Assembly (NCBI GenBank): GCA_900618425.1
Contig: UZAN01039957.1
Span: 4,708 to 49,774 of the forward strand
Reading direction: 5' to 3'
Origin: Echinostoma caproni
Taxonomy: Eukaryota; Platyhelminthes; Trematoda; Plagiorchiida; Echinostomatidae
Length of the DNA: 45,067 nt
Shown: piece after piece, positions 11,945-23,547 of the stretch
Position numbering within the stretch: the stretch's first letter is position 1
Layout: each line of letters begins with the position of its first letter
Notes under the pieces: model-generated
What the model saw: the letters and a program-made list of their open reading frames with translations, nothing else
Database searches by the model: none
Told to the model about the DNA's origin: nothing
Program-made: the position numbers and the translations under genes

Positions 11945-12013
11945 TTCTTGTGTCATGCGAGTACTAGAGGATTTGATACAATTTCAAAGGGGACATTCCT
12001 CGTGTGTATAGCA
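11945..12013 (-). mobile_element. Second, tail-only copy of the SINE
   Basis: About 60 bp align at roughly 75% with the tail of the SINE at 11602-11662, in the same orientation. The shared landmarks are a CAATTTCAAA block and a GTATAGCAA / ATATAGCAA block. The expected hammerhead and tRNA head are not recognisable beyond 12013. Confidence 0.45.
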
Positions 12014-12336
12014 AGTGGTTATTATATCGCTCGTATTTCCGCCATCCTACTTTGATGACCCACTTGAAATTGACCGTTTCTTTGATTCACATATTTTTGG
12101 CAAATGCGTGCTTAGCGCTGAATGAGGTCAAACGAAATTGATGGTCCATATCAATTCTATTCATAGTTGTCTTGTAGCATTTATATATGTTGTTATGGTA
12201 CTCAACGATCTATGGTGCATTTGGGTTTAATCTCCTCGGTTGAGTGGGCGGGTTTAAAGAGTGAAGTTTCGGAGGTAACTGTTTGGTAAATGTTGGGTGT
12301 TTTTCCTGATTTAATTGTAATGTTTAACCTAATGTC

Positions 12337-12346
12337 TCCCCCCCCC
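12337..12346. repeat. Poly(C) tract
   Basis: Run of about ten C followed by T-rich sequence. Confidence 0.8.
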
Positions 12347-14277
12347 CTTTTCTAGCCCCCACTGAACCTGTGGATTCGGTCATAACTAGTTAATAAAACC
12401 AGTAGATGAATAAAACTTACAAAATATCAATATACGATTCCAGGTATCAAAGCTGTTAAACCTGATCGATGTGAAGCTAAGATTGATGCAATCTGGGTTA
12501 ATCGTAGCAGCAAACAATTTTTGTATTTTTAAGAATAATAACGTTGAAACCTTATTGTGCCATGTCTGTCAACAGAGATCGTTCCAGAAATAGCTATGTT
12601 ATACAGTAATCAACTACACCAATTGGACAAATTAAAGTCTCAGTGACCAAGATCAATGTTTTATTATCAGTTTTGTCCATGGCATGTGATTTTCGCTCCT
12701 TCTTTATATCTTTGTAACTCTTCCACCTTAAATAAAATTTTATCTGGAATCTCTTTCAGTGTTAACGTATTCACACTTAGATTTAGTGGGGAAGGGGGAC
12801 ACTTTCCACATTTTATGAATGAACGAGACAGAGTCTACGCTGTTACTCACTACCAAATGGATTTTATAGCGAAGATCAAGTGCCTAACTGGTTTCTATGT
12901 CCTCTTACCTATCTGACAACTTCTATAACACTTAAGTTTAATTTCTTAAAGCTCCCCGGGTCGTCATTGATGTTTGATGATCCATGAATCTGACAAAACA
13001 CCAAATGTGAACTAATTTCACACACGGGACCTCCCATTGCAATGTGAAACATAATTCAGGGTATTGGCCGACTCATTCATAAATCTTTGTCTGCAGGTGA
13101 AAACGAAGCAAGCGAGTGACAAGGCTCTTTTGTGGTTATTATTCTCGTGGCTCTTTCAAGAANTCAAGAAAAACTGAATATTCAAAGGATTTCTCACACA
13201 AAGCCAAATGTGATGTACTGAAATTTAGTACGATAAAAAGTGGTTGAATATTATTATCATTGTTTTGCATAGCACATAACCATGCAATGAAAAGCACAAA
13301 GGACAAACGCCATAATCACGTGGATCTGGTGTCTATTTTTGGCAACCCGCAAACTATGGTTTGAGACGTGAGGTAGTGGACTAAATCAGGCATCAATAGG
13401 TTAGACAAGGTCTTGACCCGAATGACATAAAAGCTATCTTAGTATCGAGTCCCATGATTTTGTCAAGATTCAAACCTAGTTCAAATCTATTTATTGTTCA
13501 TCACTGCTTCATTCAGCAGCGAGCTCCTGAAATATTTTTGCGTGAGGCATACCGATTTATAGTGTTCACTTAAATACATTATAAAACGTTCATGGAGAGC
13601 AGGAAGAAAACCTTGGCCATTTTCTACAGATTCACACCAGATTCTCTTTTCGGATTTGGACATAAGAAAACAATCACATCCATGAAATCCGGTTCGGTGA
13701 GTTCGGACGGTTGAAATTAAACACTTTCACAGATGTATAACCTTGCGTCCGGTGAGGCTGAATGAATTAGTCGCTAACTTCACATGTATAGTTCCAACCG
13801 TATCTGACTGTTTGCGTTCATACGCAAAGAAAGACATGCCGCTGGCAGTAGTTACTAATTTATTCAATATGCAAATAATCTTGTGTTGTTGTATGTGCTC
13901 AACTGAACAGGGAGGAGTTAAAATAATTGAACGTCCTGAAATATTCCACCCGTGCGTCTTTAACCAATGTGATATTCCCCGATGTTTTGCAAGCAAAGGA
14001 CACAGGTAAAGGACTGAAATGCACTGATTCCCTGGCTTGGGCTTTTGCCGGTTTCGAGCACCATTTAGGAGAGTGCAAACTTTTTTCAGTTATGTAATAA
14101 CAGTTCAAAACCTGGACACAAATTCCTTGTTTCCTTTTTTGTTTTGTGATGGTGTTCTTGATCATTAAAGCTGGTAAAACAGGTGAAATAAGATAAAGTT
14201 GTGGGAAACAAACGGAACAGTGTTACATCTTGAACACTTCAGTAATAGTAGTTAATTAGTCGGAGTATGATTGCCGT

Positions 14278-14291
14278 TATTATATATATAT
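14278..14291. repeat. (TA)n tract
   Basis: Short TA repeat next to a CGATATG, just below the 3' end of the nested LINEs. Confidence 0.8.
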
Positions 14292-14519
14292 CGATATGAT
14301 GTAAGTACTTTATTTAAGGTCCCTGCAGTTTTATCCATTGTCCATAATAGTCAGGTAAAGTACAAAATTTATGAGTCTGGATTGGCGAGTGAAAGACTCA
14401 TGCTCCAAAATATAAATGAGTTTAACATTGTTGGCCGTCTGTTTTGAATCGGAAGGTCATAATGAACAATGGAAAGCACATTGAGCGGTAATCAAAGTAG
14501 AGGTCAAAATCAAAGTCCT

Positions 14520-15005
14520 GAGTACTGCACACCCTGACTGTAAGAGATCGACGCTGGCATCCCAGTTGACACTTTAGAATCAGTGACCTGAAACCATATC
14601 CCTTACAGTGTCTGTTGTTCGACAACGTGATCAGCGAACGACATGGGTAGTTTTGGTTCTGCAGTATTTGATACGCCAAAATTAATTTTCCTCGAGTTCG
14701 ACAGTACTGAGTAGAATATAGTCCCAATGATTGTATTCTCTCCTCACAAGTGAGGCAGTTCAATCCGTTGACCATCTCGGTGGCAGTCCTTTTTGAACGC
14801 TCCAGCATCTTGCGATTACGTTGCAACAATGGGCTCCAAGCTTAGATGGCGTACTCTGGTTACGGTCGGATGTATACTGATAGCAAACTGGGGAGCAGTT
14901 TTGATTCAAACAGACCAAAGACTCGTCTAAAAAAATGAACAGTTTTCAAAACAACGGAAGAAGCCCTGTTCTATTTGATCGAGCAGCCTAAGTCCTCTTG
15001 AACAA
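14520..15005 (-). pseudogene. LINE B (CR1-like) 3' segment, C-terminal region of ORF2
   Basis: On the - strand, the reading resumes at a DLG motif (about 14976-14999) and continues through SVYIRP and then LERSKRTATEMVNGLNCLT, EERIQSLGLYS and RGKLILAYQIL. This is the typical region after the reverse-transcriptase domain of CR1-type LINEs. Stops and shifts interrupt the frame. It continues the element at 16841-18710 in the same orientation; LINE A lies between. About 100 residues expected between the QG motif and the DLG motif (including the YxDD box) are missing, so target DNA was lost at the insertion or later. The 3' limit is uncertain. Confidence 0.75.
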
Positions 15006-15009
15006 TTAT

Positions 15010-16840
15010 ACTCAAGTTGTTTTCACTTGCGGTATGTAGCAGCAAGGGAGAAAATAAAAATAATAATGAAAAAAAGAGATTTGAATTCCAAAACTGTTAA
15101 CTAAAACTGTGAAAACCTGTTCTTTGTTGACTAGAATATACGCTAATGAGGGTACTGCAGAGTTACGGTATATGTTTATTCGAGAGGGAACACAACGATA
15201 TTGGGATCTAGTTGAAGGATGAGAGCAATAGGAAGTTAGATCAACGTGTAGTGAATGTGCGGCGTCTATAAGAATGTTATGTGCAAAATTTTCACATTCA
15301 TTCCTATGATGATCGCACAGGTTATTTACCAACTCCTGCAGTGGAATTGAAGAAACACGGCTAATGATGGTCAATCCACGTCAAAGCAAATTAAAATCTT
15401 TCTTAAGGAGGTTGGGAAAAATAACAGATGAACAATAAAATAAAACAGGGAAAACACACTGATACACAAAGTGGGAAATAATTGATTGTGGAATACGAAA
15501 CTGACAAAGTTTACGGATATAAAAAGAAAGTCGTCGAAGCTTACTGACGATTTGTTGAATGTGAGAGGTCCAGTGAAGATTAGTATCGATAAAAACACCT
15601 AGGTATTTAATACAGTTTACCCGGGATACTGGTTCACAGCCAATCGATACCGATTCAGATGGGAACGAAGAGCGTGATAATGTAAAGAGATATTTGATAC
15701 ATTTAGAGGGATTAGGAGATAGGCCGGATGTGGCGGAAAACCGTTGAATGTTATCCAAGCTGTCCAAAAATTGTGAAAGATCAGATGAGTCGGAGATGGC
15801 CTGACACAAACCACATCGTTAGCGTATTTGAAGAGCGAGGTAGGAGCACTAGCAGACAAGTCACTAATATACGTAGAAAATAAGTATGGGAAAGAACTGC
15901 ACCTTGAAGTAACCCAAATGTGTTCAACAATGGTTTGGATTTCTTCCGGCCTAACCTGGTACATTGAGTTCTTCCAGAGAAGTAATCGGCAAGCCAAGGT
16001 AATAAGTGTCTAGGAAAACCAGAGTTCTCCAGTTTACGAACAAGAAGCGAACGAGGAATAGACTCAAAAGCAGATGAGTAGTCCAGAAGCAAACAACGAA
16101 CAGATTTCGCAGAGTCATTCAAGGATTTATTAATTTTATGTAAAAGAGACGAAACTGTATCTAGCGTGCATCTGTTTGGTTTATAGACAAACTAAAGAGG
16201 TTCACACTGGACATCAATGGAGGACTAAATGCGCGTAAGAACAACACGTTCTGCTATTTTAAGTCCAACAGAGTTTATCGCGATAGGATGAAAACGTTTG
16301 ATTAGAACGTTTGAAGTAGAGGATTTGGTAAACGGGAACAATTTTTACTGGTTCCCAACAGTTGGGTATTGAGCAGGTTTTTAAGGAATTGTTTAAAAAT
16401 GATCTGAATATTTCACTGAGAGAAAAGGCCCCATTTCTCAGAAGGGAAGATGGAAAACCATCGGGACCAACACTGCACGTAGTTTTCACGGAACGCAAAA
16501 GCTCAAACATTTCTTCTTTCGAGACGGCCTCTACTTAAACAGTATCGCCTAGAAAAAATGGCATAATGGCATCACTTGATGGGTGGATAAATGCGGCAAT
16601 AACAATGTCCAAATCCGTTGTACACTCCGGAGTTTTGGATTTGTTCCCACACAGCAACTTGATACCTTGCCAAATTCGTTTACTGTTGTTACATTGTAGA
16701 AGCTGTGAGGCGTACGACACTGAGAGGCGTACGACACTGAGAGGCGTCTGACTTCAGCTTTGATCAAGTTGGTGTACTACTTGACAGCCGCTAAGTCTCT
16801 GGATTTGTAAGATCGTTCCTTCTGTCTTCTGAATGATTTC
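15010..16840 (-). pseudogene. LINE A (Jockey/CR1-like) ORF2 remnant, 5'-truncated, nested in LINE B
   Basis: The - strand carries, in order, a pre-RT region (about 16840-16520), RT start (GPDGFPSSLLRNG, WEPVKIVPVYQ; 16510-16320), RT palm motif A (CLLLDYSSAFESIPR, about 16085-16040), motif B-like GLLQGAVLSHTYF (about 15920), a catalytic box reading YANDV where YADD is expected, then NPSKCIKYLF and NCIKYLGVFIDTNLHW (thumb/post-RT). The C-terminal reading ends in the 15.1-15.2 kb region. At least two in-frame TAG codons (about 16.2 kb) and several frameshifts make it non-functional, and a 17-bp tandem duplication at 16707-16740 accounts for one shift. The 5' end joins LINE B right after the GVPQGS codons. 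The 3' end lies at an AT-rich stretch around 15030-15080. Confidence 0.85.
16707..16747. repeat. 17-bp tandem duplication inside LINE A
   Basis: GAGGCGTACGACACTGA occurs twice head to tail (16707-16723, 16724-16740), followed by a third partial unit GAGGCGT. A unit of 17 is not a multiple of three and shifts the LINE frame. Confidence 0.9.
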
Positions 16841-18710
16841 AGACCCTTGTGGAACACCGCGAGTAACGTTGATAGAACCGGAAGAGAATCAGAAACACGA
16901 ACTGTTATGGTCCGTTTTCGGAGAAATGCTCTTATCCAATCAAGCAAGAAACCGGGAATGCCGTAACTGCACAGCTTCTGCAACAAAACTTGGTGATTTA
17001 CCCGATCAGATGCTTTCGAGAAGTTCAGATAAATCACATCTACCGCATCCTCTACGTTGACTGTTCTGGTCCATTCATTACGAACAAAAAGCAAGTTGGT
17101 GGAGCAGGACCGCTTTTACCTAAACCCATGTTAAGAATTTTGTATCTTTCTTAGTGTTCCGTCAAAGAATCTGCCACAACTGGCTACATGACTTTCGACA
17201 GCATCGGAAGGAGGGCTACAGATCGATAGTTAGCGGGGTAGCCACGACATCCATCTTTTAAGATAGGCTAAATAACTCCTTTTTTCCGCGATTTCGGGTG
17301 TGCTGTTTTGTCAAACATTCGTTGGAATCGAATAGCTAGTGGTCCGGATTTGTTATTCATCAAAAAGTTGGGGGATTTTGGGTGTATATTCTCCGCCCCT
17401 GGGGTTGCATTTTTTCTCGAAGTCATTAATTTTACTTTGAGGTTTCCAGCAGTAAATGTTGAGTTGGTCAGCAAAGTTTATAGAAGATGTTGCAACCGGG
17501 GTGTGGGTAGCAGTAGATCTTCAACCTGTGGTGTAGCAAAAACGTAAGAATACTGACTTTTCATCATTCCAGCTGCTTTTTCGTTGAAGTGGCTGCAACT
17601 CTCCCAGTGCAGCTTAGTGCCAACATACCAAACTTGACTTTCCGAATTGAGTTAACGTGCTAATGTCTAGTGGTACATCAGCTTATCTTCACGAACAGGC
17701 CCGGTGTAGTGGTTCCTCATCATACGATAACAATTCCAAGTGAAAACATCCGAAAGGCGTTTATAATCTCGCCAGGATGAATCCCTTAGAGGTGTCCATT
17801 TTCTCGTGCGGCTTCAAATAGATGGAGTTCGGATGCTAGATTTGGTCTTAGTCACTGATATGACTACGTTTGTAAGACCGTCAATAAATTTCTGCCAGGA
17901 GTTCAACGGATTGGGATCTTCGTCATAGGAAACCCGCTGAGCAGAGAGTGCCAAGTTTTGCAACCGTGTATAATCTGTGGATCCGTGCATTTTATCTGGG
18001 GAACTTCCTTGAATAGAAGTGTAACAAATATATTTGAATGTAAGTACTGTTTGATCGCTGCGTCCTAGGGGTGGGAGTCACATTGGTGGATTATACCATC
18101 AGCTCCTCGTTGGTCAATACTCAATTCAGTATTGTTGATGACTAGAGGTTTCCAAACTTGGCGGCCTCCTTCACATGGTCGTACAGTGGATGCGAGTCAA
18201 TCAGCCGTTTGGACTGATGTTCCAATAATCGATGGACAGTATGCAAGCATACAGATGCAGCAAAATAACAATGGATACATTGTGCCAATCCATGTTTCTA
18301 ATTTCTATTTCTATTTGTGACGGGAAAACAGTTTTTCACAAAATACGTTGCTACAAGGTTTCTTTCAACTTTTGGGATCAATCTTCCGCTTCTTCTTTTA
18401 TGTGAGTTCGCGATTCACCACTATGATTTTCACACAGTTTCAAATCATCCACTTAAAGAAACGGTTTTGGTATAGTTTTAGCCGGAGATCGATGATGACT
18501 ATTCGACTCGTGGTCATACGATCAATCAATAACAGTTATTCAGAGCTACTGGATGGAGGAGCCCATGTCCTGCCCAGGTATTTCACCTCAGAGACAGCAA
18601 TGTCCAATTTCAAATCCTCCCCTGCACAAATCATAATGATTGGAATTTTGCTTTTCTACAGAATTTCACAAATAATGCTTTCTGTTTCGGCTCGGACGCA
18701 TTAAACCTAA
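16841..18710 (-). pseudogene. LINE B (CR1-like) 5' segment: endonuclease, linker and N-terminal RT
   Basis: On the - strand, from 18.7 kb downward: endonuclease-like stretches (TESIICEIL, then LGRTWAPPSSSSE and LLLIDRMTTS, about 18690-18500), HPLYDHVKEAAKFGNL with VLTNEELMV (about 18190-18080, the end of a CR1 endonuclease), and linker (WTPLRDSSWRDYKRL, about 17770). RT follows: PILKDGCRGYPANYRSVALL (about 17260-17200), RSCSTNLLFV and VDVIYLNFSKASDRVNHQVL (about 17110-16990), ending exactly at GVPQGS (16841-16858). Stops and shifts are frequent. Its palm sequence is clearly different from LINE A, so this is a separate family. The 5' limit near 18710 is where recognisable sequence ends. Confidence 0.8.
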
Positions 18711-18945
18711 AACCAAACCAAAAATATTGATGTTCGGTGGCGGTTAGAGTTGTGTTTGGAGGTGATTACCGAGGATCTTCCATTATATACGAATAAGCAA
18801 CGACTCATTTTATAGTATGGAGGAGAAATATTCCAAACGTCAACTGACATCATTTTAGCATAGTCCCAAAGCCGTACGTGGCATATTTGTAATATCGTTT
18901 GTCAAAAGACGTGAAGCAAAATAAGTTCTCACCCAATGGGAACAA

Positions 18946-18965
18946 ATATATATATATATATATAT
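18946..18965. repeat. (AT)n microsatellite
   Basis: About ten AT units. Confidence 0.9.
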
Positions 18966-21189
18966 CAGAATTGAGATTGCGTATTTCATCGCGAAAATGG
19001 TTTAAGGACTCGTGCAACACGGGATTTTGTGAAACACAGTTGCCCCTGAGATCCCGAGTGTTTTAGATCCCGATACAAGTACTCACATCAAAAGNAACAG
19101 TTTAGAAAACGTACTAAATGTGTTATATGACTCAATTAAATTATTACTTCATGAAGGTTTTAGTTTGCCAGCAAAGAGCATGCCAAAAATAAAATAGCAA
19201 AAGACTGGGTCTGATTGGATTTTCATGGAATTTTTAAATATTAAGGGAATGGGTTCACAAACCAAGGAAACGGGCTGTTACATTATTGCACGACACAGAC
19301 TACTTTCATTGTCTAAAAATACCGTCAAACGTGAGCTGATATTCTATATTACTGGCCATTGAATAGAGAATTTCAGTTGGTGATATCATTGTCGTTTCTG
19401 ACGAGTTCATACACTGAGGTTAGCAATGCACGAAATAGCCTATTTCTAGGGTGGATTTGTACGTATCGCTTCCGGCGGTCTGCATTTCTGACTCCTACAC
19501 AAAATAAAACAACAATTCTCTCCTGCAAACTTCAGAAGTTTAACGACATGTGCGGTACCATTCTCAGAATTCATTGTCTTTTACTGAGTTTTATTATTAT
19601 GCTTATCAAGTTGTACTTTCTGTTGTCAACTAGGAGCACGGTCTTGAACCCAGACAAGTGCCAGATATGACTACCAGTTAGCAAATGTTCTTGTCCGGTT
19701 AGTGATCCGCTTTGTTGCATGTACTTGCATACTTCGGCTTACAGTCCTCCGATTTCTGTGAAATGACCGCCATCAGAAGAATGTCGGACTCACACAGAAG
19801 TTAATCTGAGATGTGTATTCCAAGGGGAAATCTGTTATGTACCGTAAATAGCAAATCATCCACAATCGTTGCAGATTGGCTTTCCAGGACTAGTGACGTG
19901 TAAGTTATGTGAAATACAGATTGCTGTAATTTGCAGATGCAAAGATCACTCAAAAAGATGTTCTATTCTGAGACTACGTGCGACTCGGTACAACAGTATA
20001 TGTTACTCAAAGATGCTTAACACAAAGGTGGAACTGCGGATGGAAGATAATAGAAGCTGTGGTGCACGGGTATTGGGGACAACAAAATTCCTAAATTGTT
20101 TCAGCCTCAGTTGCTTTGCTTGTGCAATCAAAGTCCATTACTGGTATTATTCGTATGGCTTTGGACGTTCCCATGATCTGCTAGCTTTATCGCATTGAGT
20201 GTATTCCAATCGTTCTGAAGATCATCAGAGCTGCCGTCTGCCCAACAATCCTACCCCATTTCAACCTTATGAAGCAAAATTGAATAGTTTTTCCTGTGTA
20301 ATCCTATTTGCACATGAGGTCCTAAGTCTGACAGAACATGGCTCACGTCGCCTAGCCTTCGTGTTCAAATCAACCAGCTAGACCCCTTGCTTACACCCAC
20401 ACAGCACGACATTGCTTCATTTGTGAATCGATCGCCGAGCAGTAAATCAAACGATACATGCTCATGCACAAACAAAGGCCTGTTGCAGCGCATTAAGAAG
20501 AAATTTATTTCCCTGGATGAATGCCTGCTACCATCTGACCGTCATGTCATTCAACCAATAGCGAACTTGCATAGCACAGTCAAACCTTCTTATCTCTTCT
20601 GTAAAACTAACAGTATGCGCGGAATTTGTTTGGACAACTCATTCTTGTGATCGTTCAAAAAAGGCGAGGAGGCAAAGATTTTACTTTTAGTGTTTCATCC
20701 ACTGGGTAAATACCACACGATCTACGGTTAGTAAAAATTGAGGCGAGCGAATAGAGATAAGTGAAAGAATAGCCGCATCGGATAAAGTTGAAGCAGTAAT
20801 GCCAACTGATGTATGTGGAGTTTGTGGATGACAATGAGTACATAGGCGTAACACAGTAGATTGCAACATATCTGCCAAAAGTGGGCGTGGATGTTCTTTT
20901 TCTCTTGCTGCATACCGATGAAAACAGATGTGATCCAAAATTTATAGTTTAGAAGTGCAATATCGTTCTGTTCAACGGCTCACTCTCCAATTACGACAGA
21001 AGTTAAATATAAACGAGAGTAACTTTATTTTTAACCGTGTTACCATGTTTAATGTTTGATCTTTGAAATTCTAGACAAATTGTACTGCTGATTCATTCTA
21101 TGGTTCGGAATAATCAACTGAGCTCACCCACCAGATGTATCAGAACTTTATCGGGGTGTACGTAGGAGGAGGTTAAGTAGATATTCTCA

Positions 21190-21510
21190 TCACTGGGTTT
21201 ATCCAGGCTGGCTGTAGATCATCTCCCCGTCTCGGTGTTGTAGTCAGTGCGTCGATGAACCCGCCCGTGCACGCACCGGACGGAGACTGTGTGGATGTGC
21301 GTTCGTGAGGCACAGCCTGGCCTAATCTACTCAGCAATTTAACCTAGGGGTCTGCAGGTTTTAGCTTCTGATTGTATCCGCAGTAGTGAAACTGCACTTT
21401 CCACCTCGGCCTTTCGAGTATACGATCATGATGGGGTCCGAGAGATGCCGATGTACCGGTATAAAAACGTGCAAAGGATGAAATAGATCGAACGAGATTC
21501 CGCACATCCG
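21190..21510. other. GC-richer block of unknown origin
   Basis: Noticeably richer in G and C and in CpG than its AT-rich surroundings, with words such as CCCGCCCGTGCACGCACC. It could be the 5' region of a retroelement, since a PLE fragment lies some 300 bp away, or an old exonic block. No protein motif was found on either strand. Confidence 0.3.
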
Positions 21511-21829
21511 TCCTTATGGTTAGGTGTATCAGACTTCAGTAGACAGTAAGCAACTCATGATACATGGCTTTTCAGTAATTCTACTGTTTAAGCTAAGCAG
21601 AATCTCTATGAATGTTTACTCATCAGGAATTTGTTTTCGTTTGAACGTTTCATTTATATGGAACAAGATAGACAAATGAAGCGAATTAGGAAATCTAGTT
21701 AGTATTAACCGTGCTCGTGTGTGATGCACGTGATTGGTCACAACCAGGGAAGACCAAGGGTAAAGGTCATACGCTTTTGGACGCACAATGTGGGTTTGTT
21801 GTGAGCGAATGATAATGCCCCGAGTATCC

Positions 21830-22060
21830 TTAGTCGGTGTTTGTCTCGATGATGTAACAAAACCGAGAACGCGTTCGTAAGGCTACCTTGTGGCCGCTTT
21901 CAACCAAGTGATGTGCGATGGTCGAAGTCGGTCTACGTGAAGCTGTCAGAATCTGTGGAATGAGCTGAGACGGGTCACGCACAGACTTGGGGATGTGTGC
22001 AGCCATTCTAGTTTCAGTGAATTCCTCTCTCAATGTTTGTCTTCTGACTTGCCTGTTCAA
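21830..22060 (-). pseudogene. Penelope-like element fragment, GIY-YIG endonuclease end
   Basis: The - strand reads TETRMAAHIPKSV, then RRPTSTIAHHLVESGHKV. This is the pattern of the C-terminal half of the GIY-YIG endonuclease domain of Penelope-like retroelements (an R-x-x-x-H-I-P-K block followed by an S/T-x-I-x-H-H-L-x-x-x-G-H-K-V block). The GIY-YIG strand itself and the reverse transcriptase are not visible upstream, so this is a short relic. Confidence 0.65.
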
Positions 22061-22179
22061 ATTCATTACGGGATCCAAATGTTTCAGTTTCATTCATGTT
22101 CCGGTTTACATGGATGGCTTGTTTTGTCTGACCCAAAATTATTATTGCTGTTCCTCGCCTCCACAAAAAGGATCAGCTG

Positions 22180-22201
22180 TAATCAATCAATCAATCAATA
22201 A
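22180..22201. repeat. (AATC)n microsatellite
   Basis: About five AATC units. Confidence 0.85.
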
Positions 22202-23401
22202 ACTGACTTGGTCTTCTGAGTTGTTATAACAGAGAACAGCAGCATACACATACATTCTGTTTTAAGCAACATACTATCAGTGAAATCACTGTCTGATTTA
22301 TACTAATTCAATCTAGAAAAATCTGATTGATTTCGACAGATCACGCTTTGGACGTTCACTTCACATGAAATACTCTGATCATCTGGTCCAGTATACATAC
22401 ACTCGGCGAGCACTGAGCCTGAATGTCATTCTTGGCACAAATCACACCTGTTGTATTTCTATTGGTCTTCCGGGGTTATGAACACCCAGTGCTAACCGAC
22501 GAGAAGAAAACTCGTACGAGAATATCTTGAAAAAGTGAAGTAATTGAGTAGTTATCTGAGATATATTTCGGGCCCTGCTATTCAATTCTGAAATGGGTGC
22601 CATTTTACTATTTGACGGTAAGATAACTAGTAGGGTGAGGCCGTTTCGCCATTTTAATAATGCGCTCCAGACCATTAACAGCAGCAACTCAGCAAGCAAA
22701 ATCTGAGAATTATATAACTGCAACTGATCATTGCAATAGGAAATTCATGGACCAAGGGCTAAGCAAACGGGGACTGAGGAGTCAAAAATTTGTATAATCG
22801 GCAGGACGAGTGCATACACCCCACTCTCTTGCTACTTTGTGCTTCAATTCTACCCAGCAAGAGCAATCAAAGCTATCGATTGAGATCAGTTAAACTTTGA
22901 GACGAGAGAAAAGAGACTCCTTTGTGGTATTTTTACCACCTATCCATTTATGGAGGAAGAGTTGGAAAAAAACAAATACAAATTTTCCAGTCATAAATTC
23001 AAATAAGAACAGATTACGTAATATCAAACAATTCTGATTCACATCTCGTTTTCATTTAAAAACTAATTTAAACCGAAGAAGAACACAATCTTCCGGTTTA
23101 CTATTACTTCCGCTAACATGGTACCTAAAAAAATGACTTTTTGTAAAGTTTTCAATCTCTGGTTTGTGGTGAGCTTAAATTTGTATTTGTGTGTCATAAT
23201 CTGCGAAAGTACAGTGGTCTGAATTCCCTACGGAGGACTTTACAGTTAAACTTCCATGCCGAATGGAATATGAGTGAACCAACTTTCACGCTAAGTTTTT
23301 AGGCAATGTTTTCTGTGAGTCTTTTTTCTCTGTTTGCTTGTCGGTCTGTCTGTATGGCTGACTGCTGATGAGAAGGCGTGCGGGACGGGGGTCAGAAGAC
23401 T

Positions 23402-23429
23402 CAATATACACGTCCATACACGTCCATAT
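23402..23429. repeat. 11-bp tandem duplication
   Basis: ACACGTCCAT is repeated head to tail just upstream of the second (ACAAT)n-tailed element. Confidence 0.7.
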
Positions 23430-23547
23430 CAATGTTGTTTTTTAATTTTATTTCATTTTTTATCGGATTGTAACGGCGAACACATTTTTGAATGCAATGT
23501 AGGCACAACCGCCTGCACAAGTCATCTACAATACAATAATACAATAA
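23430..23547 (+). mobile_element. 3' end of a dispersed retroelement with (ACAAT)n tail, copy 2
   Basis: Same order of parts as 10-177: T-rich lead with TTTATTTCATT, GGCGAAC / ACGAAC, CATTTTT, AATGTA, then a hairpin (23499-23516: GTAGGC, ACAACC, GCCTGC), ACAAGT and a short ACAAT tail (23527-23547). The hairpin stem has changed in both strands relative to copy 1 while remaining paired. Confidence 0.55.

Larger units (their letters stand above)
18711..21829. other. Intron stretch without recognised gene
   Basis: Contains a (TA)n tract at 18946-18965 and one undetermined base at 19095. Open frames of 60-109 codons between 19.3 and 20.9 kb have no motif I recognise. A more GC-rich block at about 21190-21510 is noted separately. 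Confidence 0.4.

Noticed and set aside
17308..17547. 79-codon + strand open frame
   Set aside because: Antisense shadow of the LINE B reverse-transcriptase start.
18348..18704. 118-codon + strand open frame
   Set aside because: Antisense shadow of the LINE B endonuclease region.
21600..21650. CTGATGAG and GAAACG on the - strand, tested as a permuted (type II) hammerhead
   Set aside because: Stem II and stem III do not pair.
23362..23400. CTGATGAG near 23366
   Set aside because: No GAAA box downstream and no stem II.
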